Shown: one piece after another, positions 1 through 9,245 of the stretch
How positions within the stretch are numbered: the stretch's first letter is position 1
Layout: each line of letters starts with the position of its first letter
Assembly: GCF_963924675.1 (NCBI RefSeq)
Contig: NC_089227.1
Coordinates: forward strand, 46,494,080 to 46,558,079
Direction: 5' to 3'
DNA length: 64,000 nucleotides
From: Phocoena phocoena
Taxonomy: Eukaryota > Chordata > Mammalia > Artiodactyla > Phocoenidae
Notes under the pieces: generated by a model
What the model was told of the DNA's origin: nothing
What the model saw: the letters and a program-made list of their open reading frames with translations, nothing else
Database searches by the model: none
Translations under genes and position numbers: made by a program

Positions 1-504
1 TGCATAAAACTTTTTGTAACAGAGGTGCACTTATAACAAGAATTTCTCCGAATCCTATTACAGTGAGGAGGAGACTGAGGGAGGATCTTCCAGTTCTAGC
101 CACTAATCCAGTGAGATTGTAGCTGCATTTGAAAGGGTGGTGTCAAACCACTCTAAGGCTGTGACCCATGGGGTTGTCAGCCAATCAAAGACTCAGTGTG
201 CAGCTGGGCCAGGTCATTTGTTCTCCCAGATCTTATCAGACTTGACTCCTTTTCCCATTAGAACTCCTATTTCTCATTTTCGGCCTCAAGTTTCCTCTAC
301 TCACAAATACCCACAATAGAAAGCAGCTTTACGGTCTTCTAATCCACTGATTTTCAAACTTCTTTTAAATCAGAGAATCCTTTCCTCAAATGAAGGCTCA
401 CCCCAAAACCCAAGATGTAAAACAGAGCCACTTGGATGTGCTCTGGTCATGTCACAAAGCCCCACCAGAAGCCCACCTCCTGCACTGACCTGACCTTCTT
501 AGTA
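1..504. other. Unassigned non-coding sequence
   Basis: No repeat family, exon or regulatory structure could be recognised. The open frames are short and show no family motif. It is probably ordinary intergenic or intronic DNA. Confidence 0.4.
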
Positions 505-850
505 AGGACTTCAAGATGGAAATGCCACTCCCTCCATGTACAAATGGAGAAACTGGAGGTTGGGCTCAGTGTTTCTCAGTGAAGATGTTATTGGCATTTG
601 GGGACAAAAGCAGTCTTTACTGTGTAGGATTGACCTCTGCATCGTAGTCCTTTAACTTCCTCAGCTAAATGCCTGTTGCCCTCGCATACTTGTGTTGACT
701 AAAATCAGCTACTGAGAGAGAGTCATCTGGTTCCACCTGGGCTGAGAATCACGTGGCTCTGAAATGATTTCACCAGGGTTAGTCAGAGGGGCAAGGCCAG
801 CATGAACCCAGGTATCCTGATTCCCAGTCTATTGTTCTTTCCTCTCCAGC
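505..850 (-). repeat. Ancient MIR SINE (antisense), split by a hAT element
   Basis: Two blocks match antisense MIR in the expected order. Positions 515-566 contain 'aaatggagaaactgga' followed by 'gctcag', which is the MIR core. Positions 755-850 contain 'gcatgaacccaggtatcctg' and the run towards the tRNA-related head. The intervening 567-754 looks like a separate DNA transposon. Divergence is high, so the family is recognised by order and core words rather than by a close match. Confidence 0.5.
567..754. mobile_element. Ancient non-autonomous hAT DNA transposon fragment
   Basis: The left end reads 'cagtgtttctcag' and the right end reads 'gggctgagaatcac', which resemble the imperfect terminal inverted repeats of mammalian hAT elements that begin 'cagtggttctcaacc'. 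The interior ('attggcatttgg', 'gatgcc'-like words) also fits that family in order. No clean 8-bp target duplication survives. The subfamily was not assigned. Confidence 0.42.
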
Positions 851-1155
851 ACATGGACTTTCCTGCCAGCTACAATTTTTTTCTGTCCCTCACCCCTTTT
901 AAGCTTTGCTCTAACAGTTGGGGCCCCGTCTACTGCAATTCAGCTTCTACTTGTCTGTGAGGCTGCCTTGAACCACTGCCATTGCTGCTCTTAATGTAGA
1001 AGCCGGGAAAGCTCTTCCATCTGAGGATGGAGATTAGTGTAGACAAAGAAAAGATATCACAAGCACTTCTCAGTTCCTAGTGAGCACAAATTTAAGCCCT
1101 GGGCCCATGAACAACATAGCTTCTCAGTGAGATGTGAAATTGCAATGCACTAGCC
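851..1155. other. Unassigned non-coding sequence
   Basis: About 300 bp with no recognised repeat, exon signal or ORF of interest. Confidence 0.35.
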
Positions 1156-1221
1156 CAGATGAACTGATTTTTTTAAATTGAAATATAGTTGATTTTGTTT
1201 GTTGTATATATATAAACATAT
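1156..1221 (-). mobile_element. Antisense L1 3'-end fragment, left part
   Basis: The words 'ttgaaatatagttgattt' match the reverse complement of the L1 3' terminus seen elsewhere in the window (for example 18534-18555 and 48345-48365). The element continues at 3221 after the inserted L1 pair. The stretch 1200-1221 is TA-rich and poorly alignable. Confidence 0.6.
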
Positions 1222-1233
1222 AAAATGTTTATA
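1222..1233. repeat. Direct repeat (probable target-site duplication), left copy
   Basis: The 12-mer 'aaaatgtttata' occurs here and again at 3209-3220, exactly flanking the two L1 3' ends. It is AT-rich, so a chance match cannot be excluded. Confidence 0.5.
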
Positions 1234-2356
1234 GTGGAACAGGATAGAAAGCCCAGAGATAAACCCATGTACATATGGTCACCTTATCTTTGATAAAGGA
1301 GGCAGGAATATACAGTGGAGAAAAGACAGCCTCTTCAATAAGTGTTGCTGGGAAAACTGGACAGGTACATGTAAAAGTATGAAATTAGAACACTCCCTAA
1401 CACCATACATAAAAATAAACTCAAAATGGATTAAAGACCTAAATGTAAGGCCAGACACTATCAAACTCTTAGAGGAAAGCATAGGCAGAACACTCTAAGA
1501 CATAAATCACAGCAAGATCCTTTTAGACCCACCTCCTAGAGAAATGGAAATAAAAACAAACAAATGGGACCTAATGAAACAGCAAAGCTTTTGCACAGCA
1601 AAGGAAACCATAAACAAGACAAAAAGACAACCCTCAGAATGGGAGAAAATATTTGCAAATGAAGCAACTGACAAAGGATTAATCTCCAAAATTTACAAGC
1701 AGCTCATGCAGCTCAATATCAAAAAAACAACAAACCCAATCCAAAAATGGGCAGAAGATCTAAATAGACATTTCTCCAAGGAAGATATACAGATTGCCAA
1801 CAAACACATGAAAGAATGCTCAGCATCATTAATCATTAGGGAAATGCAAATCAAAACTACAATGAGGTATCACCTAACACGGGTCAGAATGGCCATCATT
1901 AAAAAATCTACAAACAATAAATACTGGAGAGGGTGTAGAGAAAAGGGAACCCTCTTGCACTGTTGGTGGGAATGTAAATTGATACAGCCACTATGGAGAA
2001 CAGTATGGAGGTTCCTTAAAAAACTAAAAATAGAACTACCATACGACCCAGCAATCCCACTACTGGGCATATACCCTGAGAAAACCATAATTCAAAAAGA
2101 GTCAGGTACCAAAATGTTCATTGCAGCTCTATTTACAATAGCCAGGACATGGAAGCAACCTAAGTGTCCATCAACAGATCAATGGATAAAGAAGATGTAG
2201 CACATATATACAATGGAATATTACTCAGCCATAAAGAGAAATGAAATTGAGTTATTTGTAGTGAGGTGGATGGACCTAGAGTCTGTCATACAGAGTGAAG
2301 TAAGTCAAAAAGAGAAAAACAAATACCGTATGCTAACACATATATATGGAATCTAA
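1234..2356 (+). pseudogene. L1 ORF2 C-terminal remnant (copy A)
   Basis: This encodes the C-terminal part of the L1 ORF2 protein, downstream of the reverse transcriptase, including the cysteine-bearing segment '[17 protein letters not shown]'. The normal family end '..YGI' plus stop falls at 2354-2356. The frame is broken: a TAA near 1497 replaces a tyrosine codon that is present in the copies at 12018 and 45605. A methionine-initiated open segment runs from 1544 to 2200. The endonuclease and reverse transcriptase domains are absent because of the 5' truncation. It is dead and cannot support retrotransposition. Confidence 0.85.
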
Positions 2357-2579
2357 GGAAAAAAAAAAAGAACCTAGGGGCAAGACGGGAATAAAGACAC
2401 AGACCTACTAGAGAATGGACTTGAGGATATGGGGAGGGGGAAGGGTAAGCTGTGACAAAGTGAGAGAGTGGCATGGACATATATACACTACCAAATTAAA
2501 ATAGATAGCTAGTGGGAAGCAGCCGCATAGCACAGGGAGATCAGCTTGGTGCTTTGTGACCACCTAGAGGGGTTTGATA

Positions 2580-2598
2580 GGGAGGGTGGGAGGGAGGG
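2580..2598 (+). other. G-quadruplex motif in L1 3' UTR
   Basis: Five G3 runs separated by single bases (GGGAGGGTGGGAGGGAGGG) satisfy the standard intramolecular G4 pattern. G-rich tracts in L1 3' UTRs are an established feature of mammalian L1. Formation in vivo is not shown. Confidence 0.75.
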
Positions 2599-2725
2599 AG
2601 ATGCAAAAGGGAAGAGATATGGGGACATATGTATATGTATAACTGATTCACTTTGTTATAAAGCAGAAACTAACACACCATTGTAAAGCAGTTATACTCC
2701 AATAAAGATGTTGAAAACGAAAAAA

Positions 2726-3208
2726 GACACATTCACCCCAATGTTCATTGCAGCACTATTTACAATAGCCAGGTCATGGAAGCAACCTAAATGCCCATTG
2801 ACAGACGAATGGATAAAGAAGTTGTGGTACATATACACAATGGAATATTACTCAGCCATAAAAAGGAACGAAACTGGGTCATTTGTTGAGACGTGGATGG
2901 ATCTACAGACTGTCATAGAGAGTGAAGTAAGTGAGAAAGAGAAAAACAAATATCGTATATTAACGCATGTATGTGGAACCTAGGAAAATGGTACACTGGT
3001 TTGCAGGGCAGAAGTTGAGACACAGGTGTAGAGAGCAAATGTATAGACACCAAGGGGGGAAAGCTGTGGAGGGGTGGTGATGGTGGTGTGAGGATTTGGG
3101 CGGTTGGAATTGACGTGTATACACTGATGTGTATAAAATCGATGACTAATAAGAACCTGCTGTATAAAAAAATTTTTGAATAAAATTCAAAAATTAAATA
3201 AAATTTTT
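2726..3208 (+). mobile_element. Second L1 3' end (copy B) fused to copy A
   Basis: It starts at 'acattcaccccaatgttcat', an internal ORF2 position also seen near 41429, passes the ORF2 stop at 2981-2983, and continues through a 3' UTR to 'aagaacctgctgtata'. It ends in an A-rich tail with AATAAA at 3179-3184 and 3197-3202. It belongs to a different L1 subfamily from copy A. It may have been carried along as a 3' transduction by copy A. Confidence 0.85.
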
Positions 3209-3220
3209 AAAATGTTTATA
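3209..3220. repeat. Direct repeat (probable target-site duplication), right copy
   Basis: Second copy of 'aaaatgtttata' (first copy 1222-1233). Next to it, 3222-3237 is an exact 16-bp inverted copy of 1215-1230. Confidence 0.5.
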
Positions 3221-3271
3221 AAAACATTTTATATGTTGTGTTAGTTTCTGGTACATAGCAAAGTGATTCAG

Positions 3272-3325
<54 letters not shown>

Positions 3326-3389
3326 TTTTCCATTATACTTACTACAAGATATTGAATATGGTTCCCTGTGCTATACAGTAGGACCTCGT
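3221..3389 (-). mobile_element. Antisense L1 3' end, middle part
   Basis: Contains 'gttgtgttagtttct', 'gcaaagtgattcagtt' and 'ctgtgctatacagtagga', the ordered landmarks of an antisense L1 3' UTR. It is continuous with 1156-1221 and 3811-3875 once the later insertions are removed. Confidence 0.8.
3277..3323. repeat. (TA)n microsatellite
   Basis: About 23 uninterrupted TA units lie inside the antisense L1, at the position where other copies have a short TA run (18595-18607). Confidence 0.95.
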
Positions 3390-3810
3390 TGTTCATCTAT
3401 TTGATTTGATTTGATTTGATTTATTTATTTTTGGCTGCGTGCAGGCTTTCTCTAGTTGAGGCGAGCCGGGGCTACTCTTCGTTGCAGTGCGCCAGCTTCT
3501 CATTGCGGTGGCTTCTCCTGTTGTGGAGCATGGGCTCTAGGCACGTGGGCTTTAGTAGTTGCAGCACACAGGCTCAGTAGTTGTGGCATGCGGATCCTAG
3601 AGTGTGCGGGCTTCAGTAGTTGCAGCACAGGGGCTTAGTAGTTGTGGCTCGCAGGCTCTAGAGCACAGGCTCAGTAGTTGTGGCACATGGGCTTAGTTGC
3701 TCTGCAGCCTGTGGGATCTTCCCCAACCAGGGATCGAACTTGTGTCCCCTGCATTGGCAGGTGGATTCTTAACCCCTGTGCCACCAGGGAAGGCCTGTGT
3801 TCATCTATTT
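3390..3810 (-). mobile_element. CHR-type tRNA-derived SINE (antisense) with 13-bp TSD
   Basis: The body is 3403-3797, flanked by the exact duplication 'tgttcatctattt' (3390-3402 and 3798-3810). The tRNA-Glu-derived head lies at the right ('ccaccagggaaggcc' in reverse), with B-box-like 'gggatcgaacttgtgtcccc'. The A-rich tail lies at the left and has become a (GATTT)n pentamer run (about 3403-3421). It inserted into the older antisense L1. Confidence 0.95.
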
Positions 3811-3875
3811 TATATATAGTAGTTTGTATCTGCTAATCTCAAACTCCTTATTTATCCCTCCCTGCCCCCTTGATT
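3811..3875 (-). mobile_element. Antisense L1 3' UTR, right part
   Basis: The run 'tatatatagtagtttgtatc' followed by 'tatccctccctgcccc' matches 48500-48560 and 18700-18770. The boundary near 3875 is approximate. Confidence 0.7.
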
Positions 3876-3994
3876 TTTTTTCTTCTCCCAAAATCATACT
3901 GTTTGATTCTAGGTCATCTATATTCTATATAACCTTGCTTCTCATAGATCATCTTTTGGCTGACATTCTCACCAAACAATTCCTACTTTCTCCA

Positions 3995-4156
3995 TTCAGC
4001 AGCTGTATGACTTTCTAAAGGACACCTGGCTTTTCTGACCTCAGTTTCCTCATTTACAAACTGGGGAGAAGAGAAAACTTGCAGGATCCTTGCATGGATT
4101 CACTGCAATAATGCATGTACAGTCTCTAGCACTACCAAATGCTTATTAAATGGCTG
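3995..4156 (+). repeat. MIR SINE
   Basis: Contains the MIR core 'gacctcagtttcctcattta' with 'caaactgggga', followed by a divergent 3' part ending near 'atgcttattaaatgg'. Ancient pan-mammalian SINE. Confidence 0.75.
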
Positions 4157-5154
4157 CTGCCACTGTTCGGATTAACATTGTCACCATTTCCTTGCCTTGG
4201 TATAACTTGTTGGAATAAAGTAAATTCCCCTTAAGTAAGCTTCTTAAAGTTGTCACTCAGAGGTAGTTGAACACCCAAATTCTAGATTCCCTGCTCAAAG
4301 CTTCCCCTCAGCTTTCAAGCCTGCCCAGTAATGTCAGCCTATTTTGGAAGAAAGTGTTAGATTCCCCTCTTCCTCCTGTAGTAAGACAGGTAGACATTCC
4401 CATAGTCATCGGGAGATCTTATTTCCCACTGATACAGGGGTCGGCAAATTTCCAGACCTTTTAAAATGGGTTTTTACTAACAGTCTAGCAAGTCTCTAGA
4501 GAGAACTATCCTGTCCAAGACAGCCAGAACTCTTTTTTTTACTGACAGTTTGAGCTGTGTGCTTGAAATCATTTTTGACAAGAAAGAAACAGGCTCAAGT
4601 ACAAAGAAATCACGGACCGTCCACAGTGACCAATTTTCAGACTTTAAAATCCACACAAGTGCTTAATTATGCCATACAAAAAAAGAATTTTCATGGAAGT
4701 TTGTTGTAAATTTTTGTCTTTTGCTCTCAGTACTCAAGAATCAGTTAAACAATTTCAAAAATCACAGCTGTTAAGTCAAACTAAACCAAACACACTGTTC
4801 TGAAATATTTGCCAAAAGTTGTTTCAGCGTACAATTTGCTTCACTGAATCAATTAGGTTTTACAAAGTTATATTTGTGTAGAGCATCTGTTAGATACCTG
4901 TTTAAAATCTATCCATATGGTTAGTGTTTTAAATGATATATACAAATGTTAAGTGTATATATGAAAAAGTACCCTTTATTGAAAAAATAGTTAAAACCCA
5001 ATAAATCATAACAAATTCAATATTACATTCCATGTTGGGATTCTTTGGGTCGATCAGATTCAGCAGCACTTCTTAATAGAAAGCTTTCATGTGTTTCCGA
5101 GGAAATTGTGCCCAAGGAAAGACTGGTGCAGTTTCCCTAGCTACATTTCCTTGC
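4157..5154. other. Unassigned non-coding sequence
   Basis: No gene seen. At 4434-4452 'ataggggtcggcaaattt'-like sequence (actual 'acaggggtcggcaaattt') resembles the terminal repeat of the hAT family found at 22602, but no body follows. The remainder is AT-rich and unrecognised. Confidence 0.35.
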
Positions 5155-5375
5155 TCTTTTTCTCCTCAATGAAACAATAATTATTCAATTAATCTTGTCA
5201 ACAAGTGGAGGCTGGTTTCATTTCAGTTGTTTACTAATTATTATTGGGTAGATCTTTATATCCTTGAAAATGTTGTCCAATTGCGACAAGCTACTAATGA
5301 AGCAAGACTTGGTTAATTAGGTAATAAGAGCAATTAGCTTGTCAGCAGTTAATTCCAACAGTCTCTAGAGAACTG
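5155..5375. promoter_or_regulatory. Candidate conserved non-coding element rich in homeodomain-type sites
   Basis: This repeat-free stretch has many TAAT/ATTA cores: 'aattattcaattaatc', 'tactaattattattggg', 'ggttaattaggtaat', 'gcaattagc' and 'cagttaattcc'. Such density is typical of developmental enhancers that are conserved between mammals. The call is inference from composition only; no conservation data are available here. Confidence 0.25.
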
Positions 5376-6740
5376 CTACATATAGGGATATGTATCTCAG
5401 GAGCTATTGACCTCTAAACCTTCCTCCTTTGCTGTCACTGCAGTTTAATGGAAAGTCATTTATTTTGTCAGGCTAATAACTGAGGTAATGAAGTAGCCTA
5501 TGGCTCTGGCTTGCTACTCTGTTTTTCTCTTGCTAATTTTAGAAAGTTTAAAAATAGATGAATGGGTCTATTTTGGATATCATTAAAAGAGGAAACCCAA
5601 GGTGGGACTTTACAGAATCCATGGAGCACCCGCTGACCACCCCCAAAGCTATCTGGAGCTCATTAGTCCTTACAGAGCTTTCTCTGCCAAAGAAAAGTTG
5701 GTTGTGAAATTTTAAATTCAAAGACTTTTAAAAGCCAAATCAATTTTGTTTGAAGATTTGATTTAATGGGATGATGGAGGATAATTCTGGAATTTATTCT
5801 CACTTCCATGTTTACTGATAGAGACTGTCTTTAAAAAGTGATGGAATTGGATGATTCATTTGTAGCTTTTTCTGTTGCAGGGAGATGAACGAGGCTGGAA
5901 TGAGGATTACTTTTCATAGTAGATCTTAGAAAATATCTTAGGACAACTTGACAAGCTTGACTTTGCCAAAGAGTAAATTTAAGCTAAGATAATATGATTG
6001 TTCTAATATTGGACCTTCCATTTTCAGTGTAAATTCTGTGTAGAACATTCCCTCCACCTCTAGACAGTGGCTGAATCTGACTGAGACTGACACCAAGTCT
6101 GAGGCTGAGATATTTCATGGAACCAATTTGCTATTTCTGGTCTCCTCATTCCTACAAAAAGTTGGGAGAGGAAAGTGCAATCCTTTCCTCTCAGAAGTCC
6201 ACAGGCCCTGGTCTGTCTACCCCATGGCATATTTCAGAACTTCACTTACTTCATCTTTATTTTTCTCCTTGGGAGCATTGTGCAAAACTCTTCTAAGCTT
6301 AAGCCATTATACCAACTACAAAGGATAAAAAAGGAATATGAAAGTGGAAACAAAAATGAAGGCAACTAATCCTATCTCATCTCATAGTTTTCCTGAAGTT
6401 GTCACCAATATTAGAGGTAACAGTATGGACCTTGTTGGAATTCAAGATGCCCAATAAATAGTACTCTCCCTTACCCTCTTGAGTTCTGAACCAAATAAGA
6501 AATAAGTCAAAAGGGTAAGGTGGATTAGAACTCATATTACCTTTATTTTAAATTGATAGAATTCAATTCAGATTTTACTACACTTTCAAGGGAAATTACC
6601 TCAATATTTTAAAGAATTAACAAAATTTAATACTGTTTAAAACATCATATTAGGGAACGTGGTTGTTGTAGGAGTATGGCGTCTATCACAGACAGGCAGG
6701 CTTCCTAATAGAACTAAACCCCAGAATTAGAAAAACTTAC

Positions 6741-6831
6741 CCACCCGGTGTCTGGACCACATCACCTGGGAAAACTGCTGGCATAAACCAAGGAGCTGAG
6801 CCAAAGGTGTGCTTCTGCTGGTGGCTGCATG
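6741..6831 (-). other. Exon-like interval on the minus strand (candidate only)
   Basis: Read on the minus strand, a pyrimidine-rich acceptor 'actctttcctctctag' precedes a 91-nt interval that ends at a consensus donor, G|GTAAGT (complement at 6735-6740). Two of three frames are open through the interval. No protein family is recognised, so it could be an lncRNA exon or a chance pairing of sites. Confidence 0.2.
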
Positions 6832-7209
6832 CTAGAGAGGAAAGAGTTGGCTTTACATGTCCAACTTCACTTTCCAAACTCAGGAATAAGATTAAGGCAC
6901 TCCTCAAGGGAGCAGTAGGAGGGGGCAGGAATACAGGTGTGTTTCCCAAGTAGAATTCCCTCCACTGGAGTAAGGAAGGACTCTTCCAACAGATGTTATA
7001 GATGTAGGTTTTTTTATATCATTCCATTTTGGTGATTCATTAAGAAATTAAGAGTATAGTAAAATTGAAATTAAACCTCATTAATTTTAAAACAAGGTGA
7101 TTTACAACTTCAAATTGTCAATAAACAAAGAATCTATAAAGCAAATTAACAGTGTCTTTAAAATTTGTGAAGGACCATTTTGATTCCATAAGAGAATATA
7201 CTAATTTGA

Positions 7210-7227
7210 AGTCACTTCGAAGTGACT
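7210..7227. repeat. Perfect 18-bp palindrome
   Basis: 'agtcacttcgaagtgact' is its own reverse complement. Related words 'gtgactaattt' and 'gtcactaattt' follow at about 7222 and 7242, giving a small local repeat cluster. Confidence 0.8.
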
Positions 7228-8497
7228 AATTTAATTTCAAAGTCACTAATTTAAAAGGGACCCTCCTAATTATAAAATATTGTTAAATCTGTTAAAGTAA
7301 CTCATATAGGCATAGGTATGTTATTCTTACCAGAATAGTGAAAATGCTGAACAGAACTATCTCAATTATTTTATTTTACTTCTTGATATGCATATATTCT
7401 ACCAACATACTCTACCTGCAGCTTACTAATAAGACTGAAAGGAAAAGGAACTCTGGGTTGCCCCATATTTCCCTTTCCTTCTGTGCCATCATGTTCAGCA
7501 TAAGTCATTGACACAGAGGGGTAATATGAGGAAGAGAAGATATGATAGGCTTCCCAGGTTGTTTTTGTTTCTTACAAAAACACTGCTGCCTTCTTCTTGT
7601 GTATGACACAAGTTCTCTTTTAAACAGAAAGTGTGGTTTGGGGAGCTGTTAGCATACCACCCCGCCCACAAGCTTTGCTGCTCAGTCCTTGATGTAACAC
7701 ACTTACCTTATACTTGCTTTGAATTTCGCTGAACTCCCATGCTGCATGAGTGCACCAGAGTTCCGTGCCCACGGGGCACTGTGAACACTGCCTACAAATG
7801 GGACAGCTAGGAAGCGTGGGACTTACACTGCACATACCCCCTATGCTCAAATGCATGCTTTATTGTCCCATCAGACTTCATGCATGAAACACAAGTTCAA
7901 AGATAAAATTAAGAATTTCAAAACAGAGACAGTAGAGAAATAAAACAAGTGTGGGCACTTTTGGGCACAGGGCCATGGGCAATGGCACAGGTCACATGCC
8001 CATGAAGCAAGCGCTGGAGAGAAGGTTGGACCTAAAGGAATTCAGGCCACAGATTAGCAGCAAGGAAGGCTGAATTCCAGGATAGTGGTCTGAAAGGGAG
8101 GGACAAGTGGTGGAACAACTCCTTATTCTTGTTTTAAGCAACTATTCTCACTTTTACCAGGATGTTAGAGTACCAATGATAAATGGGCCTTGTACCAACA
8201 CAACACCAGGCTGGCAAGAGTGTTAGAGGTGACTTACTCCTCAATAAATATGAAGTAATTCTTCTCAAGTTGTTATTCAGAGTTGTATGGACCCAATTTA
8301 GCCTTTGTGCTAAATTACATTCCACTATGCACAAAAGTAGGTGAGTTTTTGCTACATTTTTGTGGGCATTTGGCAATAACTAGTCTGGTTAAATAAAAGT
8401 TTATTATAATTTCTCAACTGATTTAGTAAAATTGGTATAAATGTGTAGCTTTGGTAAATTAAACAGCTTTCAAAGTTCTTTAAATTCATTACCTTTA

Positions 8498-8585
8498 GAG
8501 TTTACAAAGTGCTTTTACCTACCGAATCCTCCATTTAACCCCCATAATAACCCTGTGAGATAGAATAGGCAGACATTTTTGTCAC
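8498..8585 (-). repeat. MIR fragment (antisense)
   Basis: 'tttacaaagtgcttttacc' and 'ataataaccctgtgagata' match the antisense MIR 3' half. The continuation is lost after about 8585. Confidence 0.55.
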
Positions 8586-8904
8586 TGTGTATGCGTGTGT
8601 TTACCAGAACTATCAATTGGATTACATGAACCTACATCCCTCCATGGCCTCACCTGATTGGAAAGGTGGAAGCACTTAATGGAAGGAAATCAGACCATAA
8701 GCTAGACAATGAATGACCTAGTGTGACCAGACTCTAAAAGATGAACTGGGCCAAGTTGATGTATCTCTCAACAGAGATAAGGTAATTTGTCAAACACAGA
8801 CCTTGTTGTACAACTCATACTGAGTCTCAACATTTCTAAAAGAGATCTATTGAGACATTTTCTCAAATTGCCCCTTTCTCTGTCTTCTCCATCTCAGTAA
8901 AGAG
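8586..8904. other. Unassigned non-coding sequence
   Basis: No recognised repeat, exon or regulatory structure. Confidence 0.35.
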
Positions 8905-9239
8905 CACTTCAATCCACTTGTTTGTTCAGCCAAACGTAGGAGTCATCCTTGAGTCCTCCTTTTCCCTCCATCCAATCTCTCAGCAAGCTCTGCCAGTTCT
9001 ATTGATAGCTTTAGTCTATCTGCTTCTTTTCGGCTCTACTGCCCACTCTCTGGCCCAAGCTACCATCATCTCTTGCCTACTTTGCAATATCCTCAAAGGT
9101 GGTCTGCCTGCTTCCAATCTTGCCCCATTGTAATCCATTCTCCACACGACAGCCATTGTGAGCTTTATAAAATGGAAATAAATCATGTCACTTATATACT
9201 TAAAAATTTTAGAGGTTCTTCAGAGTTCAAGAGCTCATT
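8905..9239 (+). repeat. L2 LINE, left part (interrupted by L1)
   Basis: Ordered L2 words are present: 'gtcatccttgagtcctcc', 'ctaccatcatctcttgccta', 'ggtctgcctgcttcc', 'attctccacacgacagcc' and 'aatcatgtcac'. The element resumes at 13440 at the next expected position, so it is one ancient L2 split by a later L1. Confidence 0.85.
9229..9239. repeat. Target-site duplication, left copy (L1 at 9240)
   Basis: 'aagagctcatt' is repeated exactly at 13438-13448. Removing one copy and everything between restores a continuous L2. Confidence 0.9.
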
Positions 9240-9245
9240 CTCCTC

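Larger units (their letters stand above)
1234..2725 (+). mobile_element. 5'-truncated L1 (copy A): ORF2 C-terminus and 3' UTR
   Basis: It begins in the part of ORF2 encoding the '[11 protein letters not shown]' region and runs through the ORF2 stop near 2354 into a 3' UTR with a G-rich tract. It ends at 'aataaa' (2701-2706) and an A-rich stretch. It is collinear with 11756-13233 and 45350-46835. The 5' end is truncated like most TPRT products. It is immediately followed by a second L1 3' end with no unique DNA between. Confidence 0.92.
5376..8497. other. Mostly unique non-coding sequence
   Basis: No repeat family was recognised over about 3 kb apart from small structures. It contains a splice-acceptor-like site at 5860-5880, an exon-like interval on the minus strand (6741-6831) and an 18-bp perfect palindrome at 7210-7227. 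The open frames are short and unrecognised. Confidence 0.35.

Noticed and set aside
3445..3797. Repeated 'cagtagttg(c/t)(a/g)gcac' units considered as a CRISPR-like or satellite array
   Set aside because: The units are the internal duplications of the long-form CHR SINE, seen also at 34300, 36770 and 59450.
4434..4452. 'caggggtcggcaaattt', like a hAT-Charlie terminus
   Set aside because: Only the terminal word matches. The following body does not resemble the family at 22602, so it is not called as an element.
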